From the NCBI GenBank assembly GCA_023424095.1, contig JAFAEG010000125.1, forward strand, positions 1 to 19,597: a stretch of 19,597 nt of DNA, written 5' to 3'. Below the pieces are notes generated by a model. That model was given only the letters and a program-made list of their open reading frames with translations. It did no database searches and was not told the DNA's origin. Position 1 is the first letter of the stretch, and every line of letters begins with the position of its first letter. The position numbers were made by a program, and so were the translations under genes. This document shows positions 1 to 7,700 of the stretch, piece after piece. Source of the DNA: Pseudomonadota bacterium. Lineage in GTDB: Bacteria > Pseudomonadota > Alphaproteobacteria > Sphingomonadales > Sphingomonadaceae.

Positions 1-26
1 ACCGCTCGGGCGTCTCTTCCGGTGCA

Positions 27-50
27 GCACCCCGGCCTGCGCCGGGGAGC
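27..50 (-). terminator. Hairpin downstream of rpoH, possible terminator
   Basis: A strong G/C hairpin lies just after the rpoH stop codon: CCCCGGC at 30-36 and GCCGGGG at 41-47 around a CTGC loop, with two more pairs outside an A-A mismatch. There is no T-run on the rpoH side, so intrinsic termination is uncertain. It may only protect the mRNA 3' end. Confidence 0.35.
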
Positions 51-59
51 AGTCTAGCC

Positions 60-959
60 TCAGGCCGCCGTCAGCAGCCTGCGCTCGCCGGCCAGATTCA
101 TCAGCGCCTTCTGCAATTTCTCGAACGCCCGCACCTCGATCTGGCGGATACGCTCGCGGCTGACGTTATAGACTTGGCTCAGCTCTTCGAGCGTCTTCGG
201 CTCGTCGGTCAGACGCCGCTCGGTCAGGATGTGCTTCTCGCGATCGTTCAGCGCGTCCATCGCCTCGACCAGCAGATCGTGACGGACGCGGGTCTCCTGC
301 GCCTCGGCGACGCGCTCGTCCTGCAGCGGATCGGTGTCGACCAGCCAGTCCTGCCAGCTGCCCTCGCCATCCTCGCGCACGGGGACGTTCAGCGACGTGT
401 CGCCGCCCATCGCCATGCGGCGGTTCATCGAGATCACGTCTTCTTCGGAAACGCCCAGGTCGGTGGCGATCTTCGCCACGTCCTCGGGCTTCATGTCGCC
501 GTCCTCGAACGCCTCGATGCGGTTCTTCATCCGGCGAAGGTTGAAGAACAGCTTCTTCTGCGCCGCCGTGGTGCCCATCTTCACGAGCGACCAGCTGCGC
601 AGGATGAACTCCTGGATGGACGCGCGAATCCACCACATGGCGTAGGTCGCCAGGCGGAAACCCCTTTCGGGCTCGAACTTCTTCACGCCCTGCATCAGGC
701 CGATATTGCCTTCGCTGATCAGCTCGGAGACGGGCAGGCCGTAGCCGCGATAGCCCATCGCGATCTTGGCGACCAAGCGCAGGTGCGAATTGACCAGTTT
801 CGCGGCGGCATCAGTGTCCTGATGCTCAGCCCAGCGCTTGGCCAGCATATATTCTTCCTCGGGGGCGAGGATCGGGAATTTCTTGATCTCGGCGAGATAG
901 CGGTTGAGTCCCGCTTCGCCGCCCGCAGCGGAGATCGTTGCTACAGTCCTTCCAGCCAT
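60..959 (-). CDS. rpoH: RNA polymerase heat-shock sigma factor RpoH (sigma-32)
   Basis: This 299-residue protein is a group 3 sigma factor that directs RNA polymerase to heat-shock promoters. Region 2 spans about residues 53-122 and contains the conserved core-binding and -10 recognition segments, including RLATYAMWWIRASIQEFI at 102-119. The RpoH box, QKKLFFNLR at 134-142, separates heat-shock sigma factors from housekeeping RpoD. Region 4.2 (about 255-283) ends in the helix-turn-helix NVSRERIRQIE. The length matches alphaproteobacterial RpoH proteins (about 290-300). It lies 57 bp downstream of the pseudouridine synthase gene on the same strand and may be co-transcribed with it. Alphaproteobacteria often have two RpoH paralogues. 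Which one this is cannot be told from the window. Confidence 0.96.
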   Translation of the reverse strand: MAGRTVATISAAGGEAGLNRYLAEIKKFPILAPEEEYMLAKRWAEHQDTDAAAKLVNSHLRLVAKIAMGYRGYGLPVSELISEGNIGLMQGVKKFEPERGFRLATYAMWWIRASIQEFILRSWSLVKMGTTAAQKKLFFNLRRMKNRIEAFEDGDMKPEDVAKIATDLGVSEEDVISMNRRMAMGGDTSLNVPVREDGEGSWQDWLVDTDPLQDERVAEAQETRVRHDLLVEAMDALNDREKHILTERRLTDEPKTLEELSQVYNVSRERIRQIEVRAFEKLQKALMNLAGERRLLTAA

Positions 960-1016
960 TCTCTTTATCGAACCTTCCCTGGGTGCCGCACGTGTCTCCG
1001 TGCCGGCACTTGATGA

Positions 1017-2024
1017 CTATACGGTAAGCGCTGCCAACAGTTCCTCTATATCCGATGGAAGCGCACTTTTGAACGACAAGTTTTCTTTTGACACGGGATG
1101 GATGAAGCCAAGCTGAGCGGCGTGCAGCGCCTGCCGCGCGAAGCCGAGATTTTTCAGCACCTCCCGATGTGTCGGCGCGGTCCGGCCATAGACCGGGTCA
1201 CCGACCAGCGAATGGCCGATATGCGCCATATGCACGCGCACCTGGTGGGTGCGGCCAGTCTCCAGCCTACATTCGACGAGCGCCGCGCCTTTCAACGGGC
1301 GAATCGTCCGGTAATGCGTCACCGCGCGTTTGCCGCGCGCCGGCGGTTCGGCTGAAGCGAGCACATGCGACATATGTCCGCCGGGCTTCACCCGCGGCGG
1401 AATGACCACCGCCATCTTCTTCCGGTCCGCGCTCGATCGCGCCAGCACCGCATCGACCTTTCCGGCCGGCGGCACCGGCGTGCCGTTCACCACCGCCAGA
1501 TAGAGCCGATGAATGTCATGCTTCGCGAATTGCGCCGCGAGGCCTTCATGCGCCCGGTCGGTCTTGGCGACCACCAGCAGCCCGGACGTATCCTTGTCGA
1601 TCCGGTGGACGATCCCCGGCCGCGCCACCCCGCCGATGCCGCTGAGGCGCCCGGCGCAATGGTGGAGCAAGGCGTTGACGAGCGTTCCGTCCAGATTGCC
1701 CGCCGCCGGGTGGACGACCATGCCGGCGGGCTTGTCGACCACAAGCAGGTGATCGTCCTCGAAGACGATTTCGAGCGCGATGTCCTGCGCTTCATTATGG
1801 GCCGGCCGGGGCTCCGGCACGGCGACGATGTAGGCACCGGGCTGCGCCTTCACCGCCGGATCGCGCAGCAAGGTGCCGGTCGGGCCGGTCACCGCACCGC
1901 TCGAAATCAGCGCCTTCAGCCGCTCGCGCGAGAGGGTCGGAATCGCCGCGGCCAGGGCGCGGTCAAGCCGCCAGCCCGCCATCTCGGCGCCGATTTCCGC
2001 CTCACGATTTGTGACGTCCCCCAC
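1017..2024 (-). CDS. rluD: RluA/RluD-family 23S rRNA pseudouridine synthase
   Basis: The 335-residue product should isomerise uridines in large-subunit rRNA to pseudouridine in the cytoplasm. An N-terminal S4-like RNA-binding region (about residues 14-70) precedes the RluA catalytic domain (about 85-310). The catalytic motif HRIDKDTSG is at 140-148, with the nucleophile Asp143, and is followed by LLVVAKT. The later conserved RLETGRTHQVRVHMAHIGHSLVGD segment is also present; its QIRVH-type core and GDPVYG are typical of the family. The start used is GTG at 2024, and an internal ATG (residue 15) is possible. Its substrate uridines cannot be told from sequence alone. RluD is the usual member with an S4 domain, so that symbol is an inference. 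The gene next to rpoH in many alphaproteobacteria is of this type. Confidence 0.9.
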   Translation of the reverse strand: MGDVTNREAEIGAEMAGWRLDRALAAAIPTLSRERLKALISSGAVTGPTGTLLRDPAVKAQPGAYIVAVPEPRPAHNEAQDIALEIVFEDDHLLVVDKPAGMVVHPAAGNLDGTLVNALLHHCAGRLSGIGGVARPGIVHRIDKDTSGLLVVAKTDRAHEGLAAQFAKHDIHRLYLAVVNGTPVPPAGKVDAVLARSSADRKKMAVVIPPRVKPGGHMSHVLASAEPPARGKRAVTHYRTIRPLKGAALVECRLETGRTHQVRVHMAHIGHSLVGDPVYGRTAPTHREVLKNLGFARQALHAAQLGFIHPVSKENLSFKSALPSDIEELLAALTV

Positions 2025-2134
2025 TGATGACGATGTAGGAAATGTGCGCCGCTTTTCAATGGCCAGCGCCGCGCGGCGGGGAGGCTAGGCCCGCACCGGA
2101 AATGGCGATATTTAAACGGTTCAGGGGAGAGCTT

Positions 2135-2947
2135 ATGGCCTTGTATCGCCATGTCATTCTGTCGCTTGGCGTCGCCCTCGTGGCGATGCCGGCTCCGGCT
2201 GCTGCTCAGCGGAGCAACGTACAGCCGAACCGCTGGAATCTCGATTATGGCGATGTGCGCTGCTCGCTGTCGCGGCGCATCAGCGGGCCGCAATCGCCGA
2301 TCCTGATCCTCTCCTCCTATCTCGGTCGGGACGAGCCCGAGATCATCCTGATGCGCGACGGTGCCGAGGACTTGCCAGATCTGCCGAATGCGGTGGAGGT
2401 CGTGTTGGCTCCCGCCAACCACGTTGCCCGTGGCGAGATTCACAGGCGCCAAGTGCAGGGAGGCCGCATCGTCACGCTTCGCGAGCTTGGTGAAGGCTTC
2501 ATCGATCGCTTTGCTGAGGCGGGTTCGATCCGCTTTCAGGCGCGCGGCCGGCCTCTGATCGACATGACTTTCCCCGGCGCGGCTGCGGCCGTCACGGCCC
2601 TGAAGGAATGCAATGAAGACCTGTTGCGTTCGTGGGGTGTGGATACGACGATCCCGATCAGCCGCCGTCCGCGGCACCGTTCCGGGTCGATCCGCGTGGA
2701 GGATTATCCCTCGCGTTCGATCGAGCGGGGAGAGCAGGGGGTCGTGGTCGTTCGCTTCATCGTGAACACGCAAGGGCGCGCCGAAGCCTGCAGGGCGGCG
2801 GTCTCCTCGACCTATCCGACGCTCGATCAACATACCTGCGCGATCATCGCCGAGCGGCACCGCTTCCATCCGGCCGAGGATGATCAGGGGAGGCCGGTTC
2901 CCGGGCTGTATGTGCAGACGGTTCGTTGGGTGCTGCCGGAAGGCTGA
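2135..2947 (+). CDS. Secreted protein with TonB C-terminal domain
   Basis: The start chosen is ATG 2135, preceded by AGGGGAGA at 2123-2130. This gives 270 residues and places a clear signal peptide first: MALYRHVILSLGVALVAMPAPAAA, with likely cleavage near residue 24. Open frame continues upstream to 2042, but that would bury the signal peptide. The last ~85 residues (about 186-268) resemble the TonB C-terminal domain: an IRVEDYPSRSIERGEQG segment, a VVVRFIVNTQGRAEAC strand pair, and a final VQTVRWVLPEG. True TonB has an uncleaved anchor and a Pro-rich spacer. Neither is seen here, and the middle (25-185) is not a family I recognise. It is probably a periplasmic protein that borrows the TonB fold, not the energy transducer itself. 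It is divergent from the pseudouridine synthase gene. Confidence 0.8.
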   Translation: MALYRHVILSLGVALVAMPAPAAAQRSNVQPNRWNLDYGDVRCSLSRRISGPQSPILILSSYLGRDEPEIILMRDGAEDLPDLPNAVEVVLAPANHVARGEIHRRQVQGGRIVTLRELGEGFIDRFAEAGSIRFQARGRPLIDMTFPGAAAAVTALKECNEDLLRSWGVDTTIPISRRPRHRSGSIRVEDYPSRSIERGEQGVVVVRFIVNTQGRAEACRAAVSSTYPTLDQHTCAIIAERHRFHPAEDDQGRPVPGLYVQTVRWVLPEG

Positions 2948-3027
2948 TCCACCCGCACGGCTTGCAAGCCGGTTGTTCAGGTTCCAAGAGAATGCCAGCG
3001 CGAACACAAAGGGCCGAACTGCTCGCT

Positions 3028-3660
3028 ATGAAATCTCACGACTTTGCCAGCCTGCTCTGCTCGCGCCTGTGCCACGATCTGCTCAGCCCGATCGGCGCGC
3101 TGAACAACGGGATCGAGCTGCTCGCCGATGAAAATGACCCGGAGATGCGGGCGCGCTGCCTCGATCTGCTGGGCGAAAGCGCGCGGGCTTCGGCCAACAA
3201 ACTGAAATTCTTCCGCCTCGCCTTTGGTGCGGCCGGCGGCTTTGCCGAGGAAGTCGATACCCGCGAGGCGCGCAGCGCGATCGAGGGGCTGTTCGGCGGC
3301 GACGGCCGAATCCAGCTCGGCTGGATGGTCGACGAGCCGACGATGAGCAAATCGGCGCTGAAAATCCTGCTGAACCTGTCGCTGATCGCCGGCGACGCCT
3401 TGGTGCGCGGCGGCCGGCTCGACATCGGGGCCGAGCGGCATGACGGCGGCACCGACATCGTCATCCGCGCCGAGGGCACGCGGATCATCCTCGACGCGGA
3501 ATTGAAGCGAGTCCTCAACGGCGAGAATGAAGGCGCAGTCGCCCCGCGCGCCGCCGCCGCCTGGCTGGTCCGCAGCCTGATCGAGGAAGGCGGCGGCCAA
3601 TTGCAGCTGATGGACGAGGAAGAAGGCGTCCTGATGCTCGGCGCGGCGTTGCGGCGCTGA
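3028..3660 (+). CDS. chpT: Histidine phosphotransferase ChpT
   Basis: This is a 210-residue dimeric phosphotransferase. It has a DHp-like helical hairpin with the phospho-accepting His16 in LCSRLCHDLLSPIGALNNGIE (residues 10-30), followed by a degenerate, non-ATP-binding Bergerat-like domain. The sequence pattern (DFA.LL..RLCHD..SPIGA, later SARASANKLKFFRLAFGAAG) matches Caulobacter ChpT. There ChpT takes phosphate from the hybrid kinase CckA and passes it to CtrA and CpdR, which control the cell cycle and motility. ATG 3028 gives a protein that begins at the conserved SHDFA region. ATG 2992 is an in-frame alternative adding 12 residues. The gene is 80 bp after the TonB-domain gene and upstream of the chemotaxis operon, which fits a link with motility control. 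Confidence 0.9.
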   Translation: MKSHDFASLLCSRLCHDLLSPIGALNNGIELLADENDPEMRARCLDLLGESARASANKLKFFRLAFGAAGGFAEEVDTREARSAIEGLFGGDGRIQLGWMVDEPTMSKSALKILLNLSLIAGDALVRGGRLDIGAERHDGGTDIVIRAEGTRIILDAELKRVLNGENEGAVAPRAAAAWLVRSLIEEGGGQLQLMDEEEGVLMLGAALRR

Positions 3661-3666
3661 CACCTT

Positions 3667-3884
3667 AATCCTCCCCTGCATTTGCAGGGGAGGGGGACCA
3701 GCGAAGCTGGTGGAGGGCCGCGCGAAGCGCGGAACTCTTCCGCACCAAGAACCTCGCTTCGCTCGGCCCCTCCACCACTCGCTTCGCGAGCGGTCCCCAT
3801 CATCGGGTCGGATCGTCCCCCGGACGATCCTTGACCATGCGGGGCATGGTCAACCCGATGATCCTCGAAAACGAGGGGAGGATT
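3667..3884. repeat. Cluster of nested palindromes (REP/MITE-like element)
   Basis: Between chpT and the glyoxalase gene lies a compound inverted repeat. The outer arms are AATCCTCCCCT (3667-3677) and AGGGGAGGATT (3874-3884). Nested inside are TGGTGGAGGG/CCCTCCACCA (3708-3717, 3768-3777) and ATCATCGGGT/ACCCGATGAT (3799-3808, 3853-3862). Simple hairpins lie at 3670-3693, 3697-3711, 3718-3732, 3778-3790, 3810-3830, 3831-3853 and 3863-3876. There is no convincing ORF. The first hairpin could end the chpT transcript, but it lacks a T-run. Similar C/T-rich arms recur at the right end of the window. Confidence 0.8.
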
Positions 3885-3906
3885 TAGGTCACGGGAAGTC
3901 CCTTCT

Positions 3907-4362
3907 TCACCACACGCCAATATTCGGCATCGACGCCCATGGCTCGGCGGGCGGCTTGCGCTCGCCCGCCTGAAGCAGCTCGATCGAAATGCCGTCGGGC
4001 GAGCGGACGAACGCCATGTGGCCGTCGCGGGGCGGCCGATTGATCACGACGCCGCCATCCTGAAGGCGCTGGCAGGTCGCGTAGATGTCGTCCACGCGAT
4101 AGGCGAGATGGCCGAAATTGCGCCCACCGGTATAGGTTTCCGGCGGTGAGCCGTCCTCTGGCGGCCAATTGTAGGTCAGCTCGATTTCGGCATTGCCGCG
4201 CTGTCCCGCGCCGTTCGAATCCTCGTCGGCCGCCAGGAAAATCAGGGTGAAGCGCCCGGCCGGATTCTCGATCCGCCGAGTCTCGACGAGCCCCAGCAAT
4301 TCGAAGAAACGGACGGCAGCGTCCGGATCGGCCACCCGGATCATGGTGTGGAGATATTGCAT
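3907..4362 (-). CDS. gloA: Lactoylglutathione lyase (glyoxalase I), VOC superfamily
   Basis: The 151-residue protein should convert the methylglyoxal-glutathione hemithioacetal to S-lactoylglutathione in the cytoplasm. It begins MQYLHTMIRV, as in E. coli GloA, and keeps the two VOC beta-alpha-beta-beta-beta repeats. The four metal ligands of the bacterial Ni-type enzyme are visible: His5 (LHT), Glu61 in IELTYNW, His85 in FGHLAYRVDD and Glu128 in PDGISIELLQ. The length is slightly above the E. coli enzyme (135), with a short Pro-rich C-terminal tail. The start ATG at 4362 is the one giving the canonical N-terminus; the long open frame extending to 5934 is antisense to cheA. The gene is divergent from cheA, with 120 bp between them. 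Confidence 0.92.
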   Translation of the reverse strand: MQYLHTMIRVADPDAAVRFFELLGLVETRRIENPAGRFTLIFLAADEDSNGAGQRGNAEIELTYNWPPEDGSPPETYTGGRNFGHLAYRVDDIYATCQRLQDGGVVINRPPRDGHMAFVRSPDGISIELLQAGERKPPAEPWASMPNIGVW

Positions 4363-4425
4363 ATTCGGACCTCGCGACGCGGTTGAACCTTCCGTACTCG
4401 CGTTGGCCGAACTTGCCGGGTTCGG

Positions 4426-4441
4426 TAAAGCCCTTCTTAAC
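4426..4441 (+). promoter_or_regulatory. CtrA-box-like site upstream of cheA
   Basis: TAAA, seven bases, then TTAACC (4426-4441) differs in one position from the Caulobacter CtrA consensus TTAA-N7-TTAAC. It lies 42 bp before the cheA start codon in the cheA/gloA divergent gap. ChpT, which phosphorylates CtrA in Caulobacter, is encoded 0.8 kb away. The assignment rests on motif similarity alone. Confidence 0.3.
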
Positions 4442-4482
4442 CACCCCCGTCCATAACCGCCCGGCACGTGCCGGACGGGACC

Positions 4483-6819
4483 ATGGACGAACTGATCAAC
4501 GACTTCATCGCCGAGACGCGTGACATGCTGCTCGCTTTGGGCGGCGAAATCGTCGCCTGGGAGGCGGCGCCGGACGATCGCGCCCGGCTCGACGAGATTT
4601 TCCGCTTCGTCCACACCGTGAAGGGCAATTGCGGCTTCTTCGATCTGCCGCGCCTGGCCGCCCTGAGCCACGCCGCGGAGGATGCGCTGGCCGATGTCCG
4701 CGCCGGCCGCCGCGCGCCCGATTCGGCCCTGGTCAGCGCCGTGCTGGCGATCATCGACCGGATCGGCGAACTGGTCATGGCGCTGGAAACGGGCGAGGCG
4801 ATCGCGTCGGAAGATGACGAGCAACTGATCCGCGCGCTCGAGCCGGGCCAGGCGCCCGCCGAGACGATTGCCGTCGAAGCCAGCGAAATTCCCGCAGATC
4901 TGCGCAAGAGCCAGCGCTCGATCCGCCTCTCCGTCGATCTGCTCGACCGGATGATGAACGGCGTGTCCGACGCGGTCCTGGCCCGCAACGAATTGGCCCG
5001 CCGCCTGCGCGAGACCCCCGCCGACATGGCGATCGACGCCGCCTTCGAGCGCGTCTCCACCTGCATCGCCGAAATCCGCGACGCGATCACCCGCACCCGC
5101 ATGCAGCGCATCGACAGCCTGTTCGCGGCGCTTCCCCGAGTCGTTCGCGACATTGCCGGCGAGCTGGGCAAGCAGGTCCGCCTCGACGTGGATGGCGGCG
5201 ACGTCGAGCTCGATCGCGAGATGATCGAGATGATCCGCGATCCGCTCACCCACATGGTCCGCAACGCGATCGATCACGGCATCGAAGCGCCGTCCGTGCG
5301 CGAGGCCGCGGGCAAGCCGGCGATCGGCATGCTCACCGTCTGCGCGCGCCAGTCGGGCAACCAGATTTTGATTGAAGTCGCCGATGACGGCCGCGGCATC
5401 GACGCCGAACGGCTGGTCGCCAAGGCGCTCGCCGCCGGCGTGCTGACGGCGGAACGTGCGCAGCGCCTGAACAGCGCGCAGCGCAACGCCTTGATCTTCG
5501 AAGCGGGCCTGTCGACCGCCAGCGAAGTCACCGCAATCTCCGGCCGCGGCGTCGGCATGGACGTGGTGCGCGCCAATATCGAGCGGATCGGCGGCCTGAT
5601 CGATGTCGAGAGCCGGCCGGGCAGGGGGGTGAAATTCACCATCCGCGCGCCGCTGACGCTCACCATCATCCCGGCTTTGACGGTCAGCGCGGGCGGACAG
5701 ATTTTCGCCGTCCCCCGCGCCGCGATCGAAGAGATTCTGCGCACCGGCGGCGATTCGGTGCGGACCGAGCGGCTGGGCGAGGCGCACATCGCGACCGTGC
5801 GCGGCCGGCAAATGCCTTTGGTCTCGCTGGCCGGCCTGCTGGGCCAGCAAGCGGGCGAGGCGGGCACGATCATCCTGCTCAAGCCCGCCGGCGGCAGCGT
5901 CTATGCGCTGGCGATCGACGCGGTCCACGATCATGAGGAATTGGTGGTGAAGCCGGCCGCGCCCGCGGTGATGGCCGCCGGGCTCTACGCCGGCACCACG
6001 CTGGCCGACGACGGCAAGCCGGTGCTCTTGCTCGATCCGTCCGGCATGGCCGGCAAGGCCGATATCCGCTTCGAGGAAGCCGAAGTGGCCGTGCGCGCGG
6101 TGGAACCGGCCGAAGCGGCCGCGAGCCAGCAGCGCGACGAACGGCTGCTCCTGTTCCGCTCGCTCGACAATGTCCGCCGCGCCGTCCGCCTGAATGCGGT
6201 GGAGCGGATCGAGGACGTGCCCGGCGACGCGGTCCGGATGAGCGGCGGGCGCCTGCGCGTCACGCTCGACGGCCGGATCCTGCCGCTGGCCGGCGCCGAG
6301 ACCATTCCGGACACACCGCGGCTCCGTATCCTGCGCCTCACCGACGGCGCGGCCGAGCTTGCTTATGCCTTTGCCGAAGTCATCGATATCGCGCCGCTGA
6401 CCGGCGAGATCCGGCCCGCCCGCACGCCGGGCGCGGTGGCCGGAGTCGTCCTGGTCGACGGCGAACAGATGGAATTGGTCGATCCTTATTGGCTGTTTGC
6501 CGAGGCGGGGGAAACTGGCGACGCCGCGCGTCCGGTCTGCGCCATCCCGCCCGGCGATCCCTGGCTGGAGAATATGCTCCGGCCGATGATCGAGAGCCTC
6601 GGCTATCGCGTCGTCCCGGCGGGCGAGGGGGTCGCCGCCGACATCGTCATTTCCAGCGACGGATCACCCGCGCCGATGGCGCCGCAGGGCGCCACCCTGC
6701 TGCGCCTGCGGACCACGCCGCAACCGGCGGGCGAGGCCGACGGCAGCATCTACCGCTATGACCGCGCCGCCTTGCTCGCGGCGCTGGGCGGAGCGCAGAA
6801 AGGCACCGCCAATGGCTGA
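4483..6819 (+). CDS. cheA: Chemotaxis histidine kinase CheA with C-terminal pseudo-receiver
   Basis: This 778-residue soluble kinase autophosphorylates under receptor control and passes phosphate to CheY and CheB. The HPt domain (about 1-105) has the phosphohistidine His44 in FRFVHTVKGNCGFF. No separate P2 domain is obvious, only a short linker (about 106-145). The dimerisation helices follow (about 150-210). The ATPase domain shows the N box LTHMVRNAIDHGIE (about 255-268), G1 ADDGRGID and G2 SGRGVGMDVV. A CheW-like P5 domain (about 395-525) is followed by a second, weaker CheW-like region (about 550-670). The last ~100 residues (about 680-775) look like a receiver that has lost key residues. 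ATG 4483 is preceded by GGACGGGA. GTG 4468 is an in-frame alternative. It is the first gene of the che operon. Confidence 0.95.
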   Translation: MDELINDFIAETRDMLLALGGEIVAWEAAPDDRARLDEIFRFVHTVKGNCGFFDLPRLAALSHAAEDALADVRAGRRAPDSALVSAVLAIIDRIGELVMALETGEAIASEDDEQLIRALEPGQAPAETIAVEASEIPADLRKSQRSIRLSVDLLDRMMNGVSDAVLARNELARRLRETPADMAIDAAFERVSTCIAEIRDAITRTRMQRIDSLFAALPRVVRDIAGELGKQVRLDVDGGDVELDREMIEMIRDPLTHMVRNAIDHGIEAPSVREAAGKPAIGMLTVCARQSGNQILIEVADDGRGIDAERLVAKALAAGVLTAERAQRLNSAQRNALIFEAGLSTASEVTAISGRGVGMDVVRANIERIGGLIDVESRPGRGVKFTIRAPLTLTIIPALTVSAGGQIFAVPRAAIEEILRTGGDSVRTERLGEAHIATVRGRQMPLVSLAGLLGQQAGEAGTIILLKPAGGSVYALAIDAVHDHEELVVKPAAPAVMAAGLYAGTTLADDGKPVLLLDPSGMAGKADIRFEEAEVAVRAVEPAEAAASQQRDERLLLFRSLDNVRRAVRLNAVERIEDVPGDAVRMSGGRLRVTLDGRILPLAGAETIPDTPRLRILRLTDGAAELAYAFAEVIDIAPLTGEIRPARTPGAVAGVVLVDGEQMELVDPYWLFAEAGETGDAARPVCAIPPGDPWLENMLRPMIESLGYRVVPAGEGVAADIVISSDGSPAPMAPQGATLLRLRTTPQPAGEADGSIYRYDRAALLAALGGAQKGTANG

Positions 6820-7249
6820 ATTGCTGCTGATCGCCCGCATCGCAGGCCGCCGCATCGCCTTTCCGGCGTCGCAGATCGAGGCCGTGGTCGAGCTTGACGG
6901 CCTGACCCCGGTGCCCGGCGCCGCGCCGCACATTGCCGGCCTGTCGGCGCTGCGCAGCCGCGTGCTGACCGTGATCGACAGCCTCGCCGCTTTGGGCCTG
7001 ACGCCCACCGCGCCGGAGGAAACGGTGGAGGCGATCGTCGTGCCGTCCGGCGGCCACACCTATGCCTTGCTGGTCGAGGCGGTCGAGGATGTGGTCGAGG
7101 CGGGCGGCGCCTCCTCGCCCTTCCAGGCGCCCGCCGGCGCAGGCTGGGACCGGGTTGCGACGGGGATGATCGAGGCCGATGGCGATCTGCTGCTGTTCGC
7201 CGATCCGCACGCCTTCATCGCCGGTCCGCCGCTGTCGGTGGCCGCATGA
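6812..7249 (+). CDS. cheW: Chemotaxis coupling protein CheW
   Basis: This single-domain protein of 145 residues has the CheW SH3-like fold. It should bridge chemoreceptors and CheA on the cytoplasmic side of the membrane. The order of segments fits the family: an N-terminal strand pair LLLIARIAGRRIAFPASQIEAVVEL, the glycine turn HIAGLSALRSRVLTVIDSLAALGL, and VEAIVVPSGGHTYALLVEAVEDVVE. The start ATG overlaps the cheA stop codon (ATGGCTGA, 8 nt), which implies translational coupling. An 82-bp gap follows before cheY. The C-terminal helix segment is typical in length. The call is firm because of both sequence and operon position. Confidence 0.9.
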   Translation: MAELLLIARIAGRRIAFPASQIEAVVELDGLTPVPGAAPHIAGLSALRSRVLTVIDSLAALGLTPTAPEETVEAIVVPSGGHTYALLVEAVEDVVEAGGASSPFQAPAGAGWDRVATGMIEADGDLLLFADPHAFIAGPPLSVAA

Positions 7250-7264
7250 TTTTTGTCCCGAAAA

Positions 7265-7280
7265 TTAAACACATGCTTAC
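7265..7280 (+). promoter_or_regulatory. Weak CtrA-box-like sequence in the cheW-cheY gap
   Basis: TTAA, seven bases and CTTAC (7265-7280) sits in the only sizeable gap of the che operon (7250-7331). It matches 7 of 9 positions of the CtrA consensus. The gap is AT-rich compared with its surroundings, so a separate promoter for cheY-cheB-cheR is possible, but no clear -35/-10 pair is seen. Confidence 0.15.
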
Positions 7281-7331
7281 GATCGGCCGTTACCAAAGCC
7301 GGTGCCAAGCCCTAGAAAATGAGCGTGCGCG

Positions 7332-7700
7332 ATGAAAACCTGCCTGGTCGTCGATGACAGCAAAGTGATTCGCAAGGTTGCGCGTCACATCCTCGAAACC
7401 CTTAACTTCGCGGTCGAGGAAGCCGAGGACGGCCGCGCCGCGCTCGACCATTGTACCAGCTCGGCGATGCCCGACGTGGTCCTGCTCGATTGGAACATGC
7501 CGGTGATGAGCGGCATGGAATTCCTCCGCGCGCTGCGCCGTCACGAAGGCGGCGATGCGCCAAAGATCGTGTTCTGCACCACCGAGAATGACATCGCCCA
7601 CATTCGCGCCGCGATCGAGGCGGGCGCGGACGAATATGTGATGAAGCCGTTCGACCGCGAGACCCTGCATTCCAAATTGCAGATCGTCGGTGCGGCGTGA
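7332..7700 (+). CDS. cheY: CheY-type single-domain response regulator
   Basis: The 122-residue protein is a lone receiver domain. The acidic pair Asp8-Asp9 binds Mg, Asp53 in VVLLDWNMPVMSG accepts the phosphate, Thr83 in FCTTEND is the switch residue, and Lys105 in VMKPFDRETL completes the active site. No output domain follows, so it should act by protein binding, most simply as the CheY that links CheA to the flagellar motor switch. It sits between cheW and cheB, and its stop overlaps the cheB GTG start (GTGA). Sphingomonads also use single-domain receivers in stress signalling, so a second role is not excluded. The FAT GUY-type motif of those proteins is absent here. Confidence 0.92.
   Translation: MKTCLVVDDSKVIRKVARHILETLNFAVEEAEDGRAALDHCTSSAMPDVVLLDWNMPVMSGMEFLRALRRHEGGDAPKIVFCTTENDIAHIRAAIEAGADEYVMKPFDRETLHSKLQIVGAA

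Noticed and set aside
4404..4416. TGGCCGAACTTGC before cheA as a sigma-54 promoter
   Set aside because: The GG-to-GC spacing is two bases too short for a -24/-12 promoter, which sigma-54 does not tolerate.
4363..5934. Very long open minus-strand frame continuous with the glyoxalase gene
   Set aside because: It is antisense to cheA and reads as Arg/Ala/Asp-rich low-complexity sequence. It is open only because of high GC. The glyoxalase start at 4362 matches the family exactly.
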